This document shows positions 36,621 to 50,512 of a stretch of DNA of 64,000 nucleotides, one piece after another. The notes under the pieces are model-generated. The model made no database searches. It was not told the origin of the DNA and saw only the letters and a program-made list of their open reading frames with translations. The DNA is from Chrysoperla carnea. Its lineage: Eukaryota; Arthropoda; Insecta; Neuroptera; Chrysopidae. Positions within the stretch are counted from its first letter, which is position 1. The number at the start of each line of letters is the position of its first letter. The DNA is taken from positions 62,660,181 through 62,724,180 of the forward strand of contig NC_058340.1 of NCBI RefSeq assembly GCF_905475395.1. The letters are read 5' to 3'. Both the position numbers and the translations under genes were made by a program.

Positions 36621-38569
36621 CTATAAACAAATAGAAAGAATACAAAATTAAAGATTATATTAAAAATATTTTAATTGCTGTGTATACGTGCAGTTTAGTG
36701 TTCAAAGAATTCACATTAAATAAATTATAATTATATTAATTTTTATTAATATACCTATTATATATAGATATTAATATTATTATAATTTATGATTTTTATC
36801 TTTTTTTTTTTGTATAATAAATGTGTTGAAAACATGTCGATCTAGTTTTTATTTTTCTTAAAATGTTGATTAGGGAAAAACCATTAAGAATAAAATTTAT
36901 TATTTATTTTTGTAATTTATTTTCAAGAACAAAATAATTATACTTTTGTGAATACTTATTAATTTTCATTTAAATGTCTATAGTTTAATCATTTTCAGAT
37001 TATTTTTAATAGGGGTGATGACTAAATCACTTCAGGTGCTGAATTTTTACATTGCTTGCAGAAAAGTGAAGTTTGCTTTAGAAAATCTTTAGAAATAGGT
37101 AAAATATAAAAGGTTAAATTATAGAAATAACGTCACTTCAAATAAAATTCCGTTTTGCAAGAAACAGGCGGATAATACAAGTTGAAAGTTTAAAACTTCT
37201 TTGTATTTTAATCAATATTACTTTAAGTTTCAATTGAAAAACACTTTAGTGCAGACTTGGATATGTATTGGCTACAAATAGTTGGCTAGCTCGAAAGCAA
37301 TATTTGGAATATGAAATTTTTCGATTTTCACGTTTCAACATTTTTTGTTTATCATAATTATGTGCTAAAGAATCCAAGAAGAAACCTATTTTCTTGCAAA
37401 TTACTTAAAGGGTGAACAAATTAGCAAATCAGTTATTTAAACTGTTAAAATACTATTTTAGTAAAATTACAAATTATGTCCATCAATTTAACATTTATTT
37501 CTGTTAATTTTTGTTTATTATTATTGTATTTTTTGATCAGTTTAAGGCAAGAAATTACTCTTCTGATTTTTTCTCTAAACGAATAGATAAAAATTCTTGA
37601 AAAATTAAAAAAAGCAATATTTGATTTTAAGAAAAATGTGTTTTTTTTATCTATGATGCAATTCGATTATCTAACGCAGTTCCTACGCTGCGAATTATAA
37701 TATAAGAGAATTATAATAATACGAATATAATATCTATATAAATGAAAATCAATTGCCGTGTGTACTGGTCATAAATTGAGAACGAATACAAGTCTATCGG
37801 CTAAAGGTTTGTATGAAAGCAAATTTTTTGGAATTATCGTCGAAAAAGTTGGTAATTTTCGGGACTGGGCTGGGCGCTATTTTTTATTACAAATATTATA
37901 TGATAATAAAATATTCATCATTTTTTAATTTTATTTCATTCTATCAAGAGTAGTTTGATAAATATAAATCGATCTATTCAAAAATCAATCATATCTGTGT
38001 ATTCTTTCGATGGTAAATGAGAAATAATGACAAAATATTCAATATTTTTTAATCGATTTCAATAAACTAAAGTACGTTAAAAAAACAATCAATTCAATAA
38101 CAAAATGAATTTCATTTTCCATACAATAAAGTATCACGAATGAATTTATTTCCTTTAAATGAATTACGTCACAATATTTAATATTATATAAAATAAACAA
38201 TAACATATTTTGATGATGTGATTTGAATACAAGTTACCTACAATTGATTTTTATAAAACGACACTAAAGTAAAAAAAGAAAAGAAACATATAGAAACTAG
38301 GGTGGTCTTTAACATATATATTTTTACTTTCTAAAGAAGAAATAAATAAATTACTAATACTTTTAAATTATATCAATTTATATATTTTAAAATTCAATAC
38401 TCAAATAAAAGTTATTATATATTAAATAATTATATTTTATTAATACCTACTTATAATATAAATGCATAATTTGAAACAATCAAAACAAACAATCAAAATT
38501 TATTTACGAAATTTGAAAGCGAAATTGTTTAGTTTGAAATCAGCAATGGTAATTGTATTTATTTAAATT

Positions 38570-38960
38570 ATTATACCATGTATATGAAATATACGAAGGT
38601 ATATTAAGTTTAGTCCCAAGTTTGTAACGCTTAAAAATGTTGATGCTACCAACAAAATTTTGGTATAGGTGTTCATAAAATCAAATAATTATTCCATTTC
38701 CGGTTGTCCGTCCGTCCGTCCGTGGGCACGAGAACTCAAAAACGAAAAAAGATATCAAACTGAAATTTTTACATCGTAGTCAGGACGTAAAAAGTGAGGT
38801 CGAGTTCGTAAATGAGCAACATAGGTCAATTGGGTCTTGTAATCTTGTAAACCGTTAGAGATAGAACAAAAGTGTAAATATAATAAATGTTCCTTATAAA
38901 AAAATAAACAACTTTTGTTGGAAACATTTTTTCGTAAACATCACTGTTTACCCGTGATTG
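38570..38960 (-). repeat. dispersed repeat R3, minus copy
   Basis: Reads from the ataccatg terminus through tttagtcccaagtttgtaac, a (GTCC)n tract at about 38707 and aaaaacgaaaaaagatatc to cgtaaacatcactgttta. Inverted counterpart of 40370-40735; further copies at about 12340, 19840, 52720, 53690 and 54440-54845. No coding capacity seen. Confidence 0.75.
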
Positions 38961-39683
38961 AGCAAATTAGGCGTAAATTTTATAGTATTTATTATAAGGG
39001 AATATCAGTTATGTATGTGTGATATGTATGTATGTGTAATGTGATAGAGTAAAAGAAAGTGATAGAGTTAAAGATGATGATGAGATGAAGGTTTATTTTC
39101 CATTAGGAACTGCATAATCATTTTCATGTATAAAAAATATCATAATTAATTTAAAAAATTTTAATTTACATATTTTACATACAATTAAAGGTTAAATATA
39201 TTCACCATATTTAAAAAGAAAAATAATGAAGGCGCACATTATAATATAATCGATTGTCATTGAAGTAATCTGATTGATTTTAAAAACATTTTTAATCCAA
39301 ACTTTTTGAATACAATTGAAAACTAATTTTATATTCATAATTTAATTATTCCGTATCGAAAAAAAGGAAAAGTACTATATTGTATTTTAGATTCACTGGT
39401 GAACAAATTTATTCCAATTTTTTATTTCATGAGGTTTTATAGAACTATATGCAATTCCAAATAGATTCAGGGTGATCAAAATGAATATTGTTGTTGAATT
39501 AATATTTTCAGTTTTAGCTACTTTTATGACATAAAAAAGCAATGTATTTTTTTTTTATATTTTTAATTCATTGTTTACACCGTTATAATAAAGTAAAAAA
39601 TATAAATACTACTTAAAAATTCTGTATTTAAGTGTAAAAAAAATATTTAAAATACATTATAATTTTGAGATATTTAAACGCAG

Positions 39684-40120
39684 TTTTTTGGCGCTCTCTG
39701 TTGATGACGTATAAGTACGTGATCTGTCAATTATTGACAGTTCAATGTATAATTTATACTTTAAAAAAATGAATTTACAACACAGAATTTGCACTCGTTA
39801 TTATTAAGTTTTCTAATAAAAAGCCGTAGAATAGTATAATTTAATGAAATACCATATAAAATGTAAGTAATTAATATCATACAGTATATGTCAACAAATT
39901 TGACAAGCCCGTACAATGATGTCACGTCCGTATAAAAATTTGAATTTTCGTTTTAGAAATTTTTAAATGCCCTCATTGAATTTGTACTTTTATTAATTAT
40001 TTTTAAGTAAATAAAAAGATTTTGATTACTAAAATAATGGTTTAGTTGAAATGTCCAGTAATTAAAGTTACGGAAGAAAAATATTTGAACCAAATTTAAA
40101 TTTCATGAATATTCCTTATT
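39684..40120 (+). repeat. dispersed repeat R5, copy 2
   Basis: Direct copy of 32803-33235, about 437 bp, lying between the two inverted R3 copies. Confidence 0.8.
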
Positions 40121-40369
40121 GGTACCTGATTCTAACCAGTACGGAAAGCGTTTAACTCACACTTAACAGTTGTTTTTTTTATTTAAATTATGTGAAATTT
40201 GTTAACATTAAGCATTGTACGTATGACAATGTACGGTTACCATTTAAATGAATAAACAATACTTAAAACTAACAAATAAAATTAATGTTACACATATTAA
40301 TTGATTAATTAAATAAATTTAAATTGATTACAAAATGTTCAAGCAATTAGTTACCTAAGAAATTGTAAC

Positions 40370-40735
40370 AAAAGTTGCTTATTTTGTTATAAGGAACATT
40401 TTTTACATGTAAACTTTTGTTCTATATCTCTAACTGTTTACAAGATGGGTCCTACTGACCCATAGGTCAAGATCCAATTGAACTAATCTTGCTCATTTAC
40501 GAACTCGACCTCACTTTTTACGTCCTGAGTACGCTGTAATTTCAGCTTGATATTTTTTTTCGTTTTTGAGTTATCGTGCCCACGGACGGACGGACAACCG
40601 GAAATGAACTAATTAGGTGATTTTATGAACACCCATACCAAAATTTTGTTGGTAGCATCAATATTTTTAAGCGTTACAAACTTGGACTAAACTTAGTATA
40701 CCTTGCATATTACGTATTTGCATGGTATCTCTACA
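40370..40735 (+). repeat. dispersed repeat R3, plus copy
   Basis: Contains aaggaacattttttacat, a gacggacggac tetranucleotide tract at about 40576, and the end cttagtataccttgcatatta...gcatggtat. Together with 38570-38960 it forms an inverted pair about 1.4 kb apart. Confidence 0.75.
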
Positions 40736-43700
40736 AAAAATACAAAATATTTCTTTCTCCATAATTGGCTAGTTTTTATTGGTTTAAAACAGTTAAAAAC
40801 GGAAATTTTTTATCTAGATTTTCTTGTAAAAGAGGTATTTTTAATCGACTTTACAAAGACAAAAATTCTAGTTAATTTTATTTGTTTAATCTCTTAAATT
40901 TTTTCAATGATATATTATTAAAATATATGTTTATTTATTAATAACTGATTAAAACACTATAAAAAAATTAAAGTTTTTTAGTTATCAGACTTTCGGACTT
41001 CGGACGATAAAAGTTTTTCTTTTACTATACTAAAGAACCTGCTATATAAAAAATTATCCTAAATTTGTAGTAACCTAATATTAATAAAAAAATTTTTTTC
41101 GCCTGAAATAAATAAATATTGCAACTGGAAATTGGGTACATATCTTTAGTTTTCATTTTTCCTTTTTATTAGGGTACCTATCTTAAAATGTAGTGTTATT
41201 TTAAGGTGAGGAAAACCATGTGACATGACTAATAATTATAATATTTATTAATAATATATATTAATGTTTAATGTTAAACAGGCTTTCAATAATTGTCCAT
41301 ATTAGTTTCAATATCTTCTAGAAATAAATTTTTTATTTTCACCGGGAAGTGAAAATTAAAATCTAAGATAAAATATTATTCCTAAAAAAATATTATTTCC
41401 TCTTCAGATAGTTATTACATAATAATGTAAAGTGTTATATTATCTATTGTAAAAATACGAGTTTAAAATAATTAATATTTTTCATAAACAAGACATATAC
41501 TGTATAGGTAGTTACTTCTTTTTTTCAATAAACTCTAAAACGTTTTCTACATATTAATATTATTTGTGGGGTACCCTAACCCTACTCATCGGTAATAAAA
41601 AAATTTTTCTTTTCGTCTAAGTGTACGACAAGTGAGACAAAAATAATGGTATTACAGCTATGAAAGTCATGTTAGCTAGGAAACTTTTTTTTATTAGATT
41701 TTCATCTACAACTATTTTATATTCAATTATGTATAATCATATTGTAATGACAAAAACAATTAATAAAAAAACACTTTCATTTTTAAAATATTTAATCCAG
41801 GAGATCTAATTAAAAAAAAAGTTGTAATTAACTTGCTTGAGGGATTTATAATCCTTGATACACATTGAGAAAAAAAACAATTAAATAATTCCTGAAACTG
41901 TTTTTTACATGAGATAAGAGTTAAATTGCTTACAAAATAAATCGTTGTACTTATAAGGCATTTTTATAGTTATTTACGATACTAGTATGGGATAATTAAC
42001 GGACCCCTGCGAAATTTGTATAATGAGTGCGTCATGGATTATTGAGAAAGCAAATTTTATCATGGCTTATTGAGAAAAATAGAAAATTAAAATTTTACTA
42101 TAGTAACTGAATTCAATACCGCCCTTGTGTAGGAATGAATTCATTATCGCACTAGGACGGTAATGAACTATTTTTCCCACCCATACTCAGTTATATGTTA
42201 AAAGTACTTCTTTTCTCACGGGCGTAGAAAAAATAGTTTGTCTAATTGGGTTTTCCTACATCAGTGTGTCTTGAGTTCATGGAAGCAAGGAATGAAAGTT
42301 TGAACAAAAAGAAAGGGGTATTTTGTACACTTATACCTTCTCTTGACTTTGGTTAAAAACATATAAATAAAATTTTTATTCAGAGCCAGGGAAATAAAGA
42401 TCCCATCCAATCACAAATCACAACAAAAAAATTTTAAAATTATTTAATTGTTTTTCATATATGAAATCACAGACAGACACTTCAATTTTATAAGCACAGA
42501 TTTAATGAGCTATAAAATTTTTTTATGGCAATGTTTTTCGTCAAAGTCACTCATTAAAGTTGACAGCGGTCACTTTAACAAAATTATTGTTTGATTTTTT
42601 ACGGACAATTAGCTAGTACCTTAGGTACCTTCTAATAAGAGTAAAAAACAAACGTCTTTCGTTAGAATTTTGATCAATTATTAAAATTAATGAAATGTTT
42701 AAAATTTTCGAAATAGTATTTTGATTTGTTGATTTCGGAAATTTATAATACAAAATTTATCAATAAGCATCGAAAAATTTTTCAAATAAAAAATTTTTCT
42801 AAATTTTTTTGTATTTTATAATCAATTTTATGTTATTTCAAAGAGACACATATTGTAAAATTTAAAATATTTTAATTAGATTAATTTATAATTTTAACAC
42901 GTATTTAAGAATAATATTGTTTTTGAACAGCCGTTTTTACATACGTAATTTTTATGATGTGACTTAGATTATATTTAACATGAAAAAATGGCATTAATTA
43001 AAATACAAAATTAAAATTTGTTCTATTGTTTTCATTTTATATTTGTTAATAAATTTGTTTTAAAATTTATTTTGTTTTAATATTATTTTAAAATTATAAA
43101 ACTATATTTTTGATTTTTAAATAGAATTATGCCTCTAAATTCAAATTATAAACAAAAATTTTATTTTATAAGATTTAAACTTTGAAAATTAATTCCTTAC
43201 TGTAACTGCAAAATAAATTATACTAAATTATTAAAATTTCTCCAATACAGTCTGAAATTGGAAAGAAAGGAATAATTTAAATCCAAATGAATTTAAAATA
43301 ATATTAAATAGTCAAAAATTTAACACTGCAATTTTTGTTTTCGAATATATTAAAGTTGAAAGTTAAGAAATTGGCTTTTTGAATCAGTATTTTTAAAATT
43401 ATGTTGATTTACTTTCGAAATGTATTCTATTAAATGTTATCCATTTCAACTGAACGATATTTTATTGTAGAATCATCGAAAATTCAATATATTTTTGTCA
43501 AAAAACGCCAAAATAAGCTCTCCTTTTAATATTTAATGCATTAAACATTAAATAATAATAATAAAAATAAATCTATGAATTTATTATAAAGAACAGAATA
43601 TTCGATTGAGTTTCATAATTCGAAGATTCGTAGTCGATCTCGATTTTTCCCATAATTTCAAACCATTTAATTAATAATTAAAATATTGTTTTTCATTACA

Positions 43701-44164
43701 TTTGGAATTCGCGGTTAAGAAAGAGCCGAAAGTACCTAAAGAAGCTTAAAACCGAAAATATAACGAAAACAATAAATTAACATCAAACTATTATATTAAT
43801 TTTACATTAAAATTTGTGTATACATGTTTCAATTCGATATATGATAGAAATCAAAAATTTTCGAATAAAAAACGATAAATACGTTGAAATAGCCAATAGT
43901 ACACTATGTAGACAAATATGTCGAACTTTAATTAATAACAATATGAAAAAATTACACGAATTCCAGGAATGAAATACAGGATCATTTATAATTATCCTTT
44001 TAAATAAAAACTATTCGCATATTTTAATTATTTGTAAATTGATAAATTGTAGATTTTTGAACATAAAAATTAATAAAACAAATTCACAAAAATATTTAGC
44101 TGCACTTGAATAAATTGATTTTGCGAAAAAAAAAGAAAGAAAACCACTAAACAATCGCACCTAC

Positions 44165-44295
44165 CTTAAAATTAAATATTATTGGTAAACACTTTAAAGC
44201 GCACTAAATCAAATTAAATTGTTCTAATTTTGTTAGTTTTGTTTAGTAGTGTATTGTAATGTTTAATAATTACCACCACTTGATGAGGTGGGACT
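44165..44295 (-). promoter_or_regulatory. proposed non-coding first exon of CYP4G
   Basis: On the minus strand a TATA box at 44322-44329 is followed about 30 bp later by a likely start site, and a consensus donor (gtaggt) begins at 44164. An exon of roughly 130 nt without a good ORF would splice to the acceptor at 36621. This rests on motif spacing only; no transcript supports it here. Confidence 0.35.
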
Positions 44296-44321
44296 GTTGT
44301 AATTGAAAACACAGGTGCTTT

Positions 44322-44329
44322 CTTTTATA
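44322..44329 (-). promoter_or_regulatory. TATA box candidate for CYP4G
   Basis: The minus strand reads TATAAAAG, a textbook TATA box, upstream of the proposed first exon. In AT-rich DNA chance matches occur, but the full octamer with the donor at a sensible distance favours it. Confidence 0.35.
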
Positions 44330-45249
44330 CTTTTATTACGATTTGATTATATTTGTGTGTATATTAATTATGAAATGAATATGCATTAAATATCATTTAC
44401 GTATTCTATGTTTAATGCATGTTATTATAACAGTACATATCCTATAGATTCTAAAAACGTAAGACGTCGTCACTGATCATCAGATAAATTAACATATGAA
44501 AATGTATTCTGGTACGGGAACTAACAATGTTTTTCGAGAACTTATTTTAAGACGCCTTAATTTCGGATATTTCTTTCCTTATCTATAATAATATAGCGCC
44601 CTAATAGAACCTCAGTCACTGACTCACTGACATGTACAAATTCTTGGATATTTCTAGACATAGGTACTAGAAAGATGTGATCTTTTGCATTCAACGGAAA
44701 TTGCTTTTTGTCTACAATTTTTCATTTCAACTCCCTGAAAAATGGGAAAACCCCCCAAAATTACAATTTTTCGATCTATTACTTTCTGGTAAGTATTTTT
44801 TTTTAGTTTTCTTACAATTCATGTAATATTATTTTTTAAGGCCGCTTCGAAGTTCTACTATAAAACTGTGAAATTGTGGGACCTGGACTGATACAACTTA
44901 GGGGATCCCTTATAATTATCAAGTAATTATAGCTACTCAACTAATTGCTATTTTATCAAAAAACTGTTTCTATAGTGATATAGATATACGGTATTGGCTG
45001 GGAGCATAGCAGATGGTGGGGACAGCTAAATCGACCATAGCGGTATTATCGTATAAAATTTTCAATAAATCATGCGTTTTATTTAAAATATCATAAACTT
45101 TCATTTGTTCTCTTGTAAATAATATAGTAAATTTCAAATGGAAATTATAGAAAAATGTCAATTTATTTTAATGTGTTGCCTTAGAAATTGTGAAAATCGC
45201 ATAAATAATATTTTGAAATGTAATTAAATGTATTTATTTAAATTTTTTA

Positions 45250-45528
45250 GAAAATAATATAAAATTTACAAAGTAATCCATATATACAAACCATAAACTT
45301 ATATGTTCATGCATACAATTATATTATTTAAGTAGTTTATGGTTACCATGGAAACAGTCTGAAAAAAACTCATACACGGTGCCATAATATAAAGAAAATA
45401 ATATGAAATTTTCAAATTAATCCATATATACAAACCACAAACTTATATGTCCATCCATACAATTATATTATTAAAGTAGTTTATGGTTACCATGGAAACA
45501 GCCTGAAAAAAAACTCATACACGGTGTC
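45250..45528 (+). repeat. two-unit tandem repeat, about 134-bp units
   Basis: Unit 1 (about 45250-45384) and unit 2 (about 45394-45528) share gtagtttatggttaccatgg followed by aaacag and then ctcatacacggt, with few differences, so the duplication is fairly recent. No coding content. Confidence 0.8.
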
Positions 45529-48215
45529 AATAAGATAATTTTTTCAAAGTAAAATATAGCCTAAAATCGGGTAAGTGGTGAACTCAAAAATGATGGTTTG
45601 TATATATTTTCAAAAAAACTTTCATCCCCTATTTCACCCCTTGAGGGAATTAATTCTTAATAATCTTAAGTGACATCTACAGTATAAAATCAATATACTC
45701 TTGAACTTTCAATCTTCATTATCATTAGTGATTTAGGTTTCTGATTTTAAGTAATATAAAAAGAGAAACATTTGCTTTCAGCCTGGCTTAAAAGTCACTG
45801 GCACAAAAAAATCAAAACTTATGTTTTTATTCAACACAGTTGACAACATGAAATTTCAATCATCAACCTATCCACACATGTTTCTCATGGCTATCCATAT
45901 TTCATTTTTCAACTATGTTGTCAACGATGTTGTTATTTATTCATTTTTTAAGTCAACTTTATATAGATTATTTCAAAATATTGTCTTTTGTTTTCCATGG
46001 TGACTGGAGGCCCTTTGAATCCTCGGGACCCTGGATTGCAGACCAATAAGCCCCTAAGTAGATCCAAACCTGTGAATGTCTATCCGCAACCGCAATTATT
46101 ATTTTTGATATTTTAAATTAAATATCCGTTAGAATCCAAAGTGTTCAATCAATGTTTAAAATAGTTGAGCTCCGGTACAGAATAAGTATTTACATGCAAT
46201 AAATTTTATAATAATAATAGGAAGAATCCCCTTCTTCAATTTTCTATAGCTACAATACTCAATTTTTGCGTCAATCATTTTTTTTTTAATTTTTGATTTT
46301 TCTAATGTTTTTGCAAATTATACATATAATTAAACTCTTTGGAATTTTACTAAACGAACAAAACTTGCAATTCATTGAGAACTTCCCTAGCTTAATACCT
46401 CAAATTTATAAAATTAATTTTCTCTTTAGGCGTGCAAAGAAGTGCCAAAGCTTACGGTTTCAACTTTCATTACTATTTCAGTTTTTTATATCGCGTTTAC
46501 TTCTGAATTACGAAAGAAAATTAGCAGAAGTTAAGAAAAAATTGTTCCAAAATACTTATTCTCAGGCTTAATGAGGATCAAAATAAAAATCACAATTCGA
46601 TTTCCTCCTTAAAATGACTTAACAACGAATTTGGATCTCAACAATCAGAACATTCTGGTGGTACTTTAAAGGTAGAATTTTGCACTCATTTTTAGATATA
46701 ACTATTCGGCTTTCAAGCAAATTATTATTTTAATATCTTTCATAGGAATTGGCAATAAAAAATAGAGCCAAACATGATCATTTCAAGGTCACACAAATAT
46801 ACTCAGAACAAAAATTTTTTTGGCACTTATAAAAAAAATGCTACCATGGACGGTTCCTGGATCGACTCGTTACTTTTTTTGAAGCCTGATATATTTCTAT
46901 AATAATAAGAGGTAAGGAGGACTATCTTAGTACATCCAAAAGTGTCCTTCGAAAAGCAAAAGCGTAAGTTTTAAAAGAATTGCTCAAAGTAATACGAGTA
47001 GAATAGAGAACAAAAAAAAGAAGTGCACACCAAACATCATTTTGCTGCATAAGCGCTTTAGTTGCGGATACGAAACACTAAAAACAGTCAAAGTTCGATA
47101 AATTTGAACGGTAACAGTGATGAAAATGATTCCAATCTTGTTACACGAGGATATTTGGGATCGCTGAACACGAATATCGCTACAGAATTGGTTATCGTGG
47201 TACCTGGTGCCTAGGGTAAACGGTATGTCCGTCGTCTCCTGGAGTTTTCGGTGACAGATTGGAATCATTTTCACCACTATTAACCGAATTGTAAATTCAG
47301 TATATTTACGGTCAAATTAGAATGCAATAATAAAATGCATATTATTTATGCAAATTGCATATTTTAAATTTCTTATAAAACAATTTAGGCCACAAATTTT
47401 TCTAACGCTTTAACGAATCGAATGCAGAAAACCACATTCAAATCCGTTTTACTGTTAAATTTTCGAACCTCAGTGCTTCGTTCCCGCGACTACTATTCTA
47501 GACACTTTTTTAATGCTATTTTGTGGACAATTTTTGAGCCATAAAAAGTGCACTTGTAATTGTACAACGAAAGAGTGTCCTTATGAAATTTTCAATGACC
47601 TCATTCAAGCAGCGTTTTAGTATTATTCCCCTAAACTATTAGACATAAAATTTAGAACATTTAAAACCATGTCTAAACTTTAAAATGCTACAACTTAAAA
47701 CAAATATGACAATTGCGTTGATATATTAACATTAATACAATTAAAATATATTATGTACGCATTTACTTTACAAAAAATTGAAGGTTATTATGTCAAAGGT
47801 CAAAATAAGGAGCATGGATTTTATTCATTTTTAAATATAATAAATATATATTTTTCATCTATTTTCCATACAATAAAATATATTGATATGTGAGACCGGA
47901 AATTTTTATTTCAGTTTCGCCATTAAATCAATAACTGAAGTCATTTTCTTATGTAAGCAGGTATTTTATTTATTTATTAACACAGCGTTTCAAATATATT
48001 GAAGGTGGAAATGTTATGAAATATTTTCTTTTTTCTCTATAGTTTCAAATAATTGTTTTACTTTCAACCAAATATCATTCAGTTTTCACAAGACTTCTAG
48101 GTCCGATAAAATACGTCATTGAGCATGAATAATTTTCGCATGGAAAATTTTTGCAGGGTCCTGTTTAAAAAATAGTCCTGAAAGTAAAAGTGCAGGTGGG
48201 TAGCCCGAAAGGATA

Positions 48216-48398
48216 TTAGGTTAGGTTAGGTTACATTGGCTGTCCACGAAGGACACACTTAGGCAAAAGAGCCCATTGTGATACCATATATGTGTTTTAC
48301 CACCTTTCCGCTGATAATTTCATTTATTGGCTCCTCAATTTTAAAGGCTTAGTGCACCTCTTTCATGCATATACCATGCACTACACTAGCCCATCACA
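48216..48398 (-). mobile_element. tRNA-derived SINE with telomere-repeat tail (copy 2, 5'-truncated)
   Basis: In plus orientation it begins with three TTAGG units and runs through the body shared with 13908-14206 (cttaggcaa, tgtgttttaccacctttccg, ggctcctcaatttt), stopping before the tRNA-like head. The 5' truncation and conserved 3' tail are what LINE-mediated retroposition produces. Confidence 0.8.
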
Positions 48399-49033
48399 AT
48401 TGGGATCATCGTATATAATTGGGATCAAAATTATCAAAAATAGTAGTAGCCAGTTTTCGAAGAAGAAATTCGAAATTTGTTAAACGTGATTTTTACGAAT
48501 TGTATCCCTTCAAAGTGTATGAAAGAAGATTTTTAACATGTATAAAATATTTATTGGTAGAGTAAAGCTTGCTCAAAAACATCCCGCAAAAAACTTTGGC
48601 CTAATTGCATTTTAAGTGCTTGATTGTTAATTGTTAGAAAGCACGCGAAAAACGATCCAAAATTAAAGATTTTCTGTTTTACATGCTAGAAAAATGGGAT
48701 TTACACCAATCGAAATAAAATCAAATCAACAGAAATGTTCAAAAAATTATATGTGCTACAATGCAACCTCCCGGGAAATATGAAAAGTGGTTTTTCCGGT
48801 TTTTCGGTCATACAAGCTCATTTTTTAAAATTTAGTAATTATTACAAAAAAAAGTCGTCAAAAATGTCTCATTTTTTTTAGATAGCCTCATATTTTTTTA
48901 GATAAACATAAATTTGCTCTTTGTTTTATTTTGATTGAAGCCTACAACGTCAATAACAAATAATGAATTAATTTTATTATATTTTTGTACAAATGCAGAC
49001 ATTATGAAACACCATTTAATTGCGTGATTTAAT

Positions 49034-49434
49034 CAGGCGCGGATTCAAGGGGGAGGGGGTCACAGAGGTCATGACCCCCACCAAAACAGCCCACGTTTCA
49101 AAAAATTAAACTAAACCAATTTTTTAAAAACTGAAAAACAAAAAAAAAACCAAATGAACAAAACTTACTTTATGCAAACTAAAAAATACGGAAACTAACC
49201 AAAGGACCACAATTAACTCACTTTTTTGCACTTCTGGAAAAATTGGAATTTAAAAATGACTGAATCAACAAAATTCACTGATTTTCTTATTTGCTTATTT
49301 GCTAAGATTATTCTGGCTTTGTTTTTAATTCATTCAAAAAATTCGGTTTGCTTTGTTTATGTTGTTATTTTTGTTATTTATTATTTTTTTTATTTTGTGA
49401 CCAGCTTCGGAAAAAAATTCTAGAACCGCGCCTG
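49034..49434. mobile_element. hAT-like MITE
   Basis: A 401-bp element with terminal inverted repeats CAGGCGCGG...CCGCGCCTG. The flanks gatttaat and gtttttat agree at six of eight bases, fitting a decayed 8-bp target-site duplication. The left side carries the ggggg...ccccc block typical of such elements. No transposase is present. Confidence 0.75.
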
Positions 49435-50512
49435 GTTTTTATTGACTGAATTTCATTATAGATATCAAATTGCTTCAAACATCAGCGTACACCTTCAATA
49501 TTTTTGGAACACTGTACTTTATTTATTTTGCTATACAAAAGTTTTAACTATTTAAACTAATTATAATTAATAGAGAATGTTTAATGTATTTTTCAAATTT
49601 GTTTGTTTTATAAATTATTTATTTAAAAAAAATGTATTATTTTTTAACAATCATCGTTACAATTTTTTTTATTGAGTAGGAGGTCATTTAAAATAAATAG
49701 AACACGATGTACACCTATTTATACTGTTTTGGGTAAATTTGAAAATCTAATGAATGAGCAAAAAAAAGTAATAGAATTGTGAAACATTCGTATTTAAGAG
49801 AATGGCGAAATTTCTGTGGCAGATAGATATAATGAAGTAATATTTACTAACTAATTTAATCAAATTTTCTTTGTATAAACTATAGACAAAAAAAATCATT
49901 TTGAGTTGTTTAATTCTCTTCAAAATCAAGTAGGTCTCTAGGTCGCAGATAGATATGAATAGAAAAATAGTATCTATATAGTTCAAGGGCATACATTCAT
50001 GAGACTTGTTAATGGGCAAACACAAAAAATTATGGTAATATAAAAGTTTAAATAATTTTGAATGTTTAAAAAATTTTGAATGATTTAAGAAGAGAATTTC
50101 GTTGAATTTTAAGTAAAGTTTAACATGAAACTAAATGGAAAATAATTCGAGATTTCTCAAAATTAATATCGATAACTATACTTAAAAATTTTGCAGCTAA
50201 TAATTATTTAAACTTTTAACATAATTTCACAAAATTTTTAATTTACGATTCATTTCAGATTATTTCAAATTTTCATACATTTCCCTGTGAACGCACATAG
50301 CAAAACAGAACGTCCATAAGCCACCTTGTAGCTTAACTATACTGATATGGTTAAATCTAAAGTTATATACGCTACCTACGCTGATTTTGAACCGGTTTTA
50401 ATGATTTCTTGTTGAACTTACTTTACGTAGAAAATAAAAAATTTGCGTAGAAAAAATTTTAATAAAAATATTTTTAAAGGGAAGTTTTTATTGTACTAAA
50501 AAGTAGAAAATA

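Larger units (their letters stand above)
36621..44164 (-). other. proposed first intron of CYP4G (about 7.5 kb)
   Basis: No coding exon of any gene is supported in this AT-rich stretch. It holds repeat R3 in two opposite copies (38570-38960 and 40370-40735) and repeat R5 (39684-40120). The intron assignment depends on the proposed upstream exon at 44165-44295; the acceptor end at 36621 is well supported, the donor end less so. Confidence 0.45.
44330..49033. other. gene-free AT-rich stretch
   Basis: No ORF here has recognisable domains or codon bias, including those at about 46293-46571 and 46984-47277. Contents seen: a dispersed repeat at 44620-44780, a tandem duplication at 45250-45528, a sequence at about 47300-47400 that is the inverse of 4855-4965, and the truncated SINE at 48216-48398. 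Confidence 0.55.

Noticed and set aside
45250-45528. CRISPR-like array
   Set aside because: Only two long units in a eukaryotic genome; it is a plain tandem duplication.
46293-46571. 92-residue open frame as a small gene
   Set aside because: Low-complexity AT-rich translation, no domain, no splice or promoter context, no similarity to anything in the window.
46984-47277. 97-residue minus-strand open frame
   Set aside because: No recognisable motif and adjacent to repeat-like sequence; the length is expected by chance in this much DNA.
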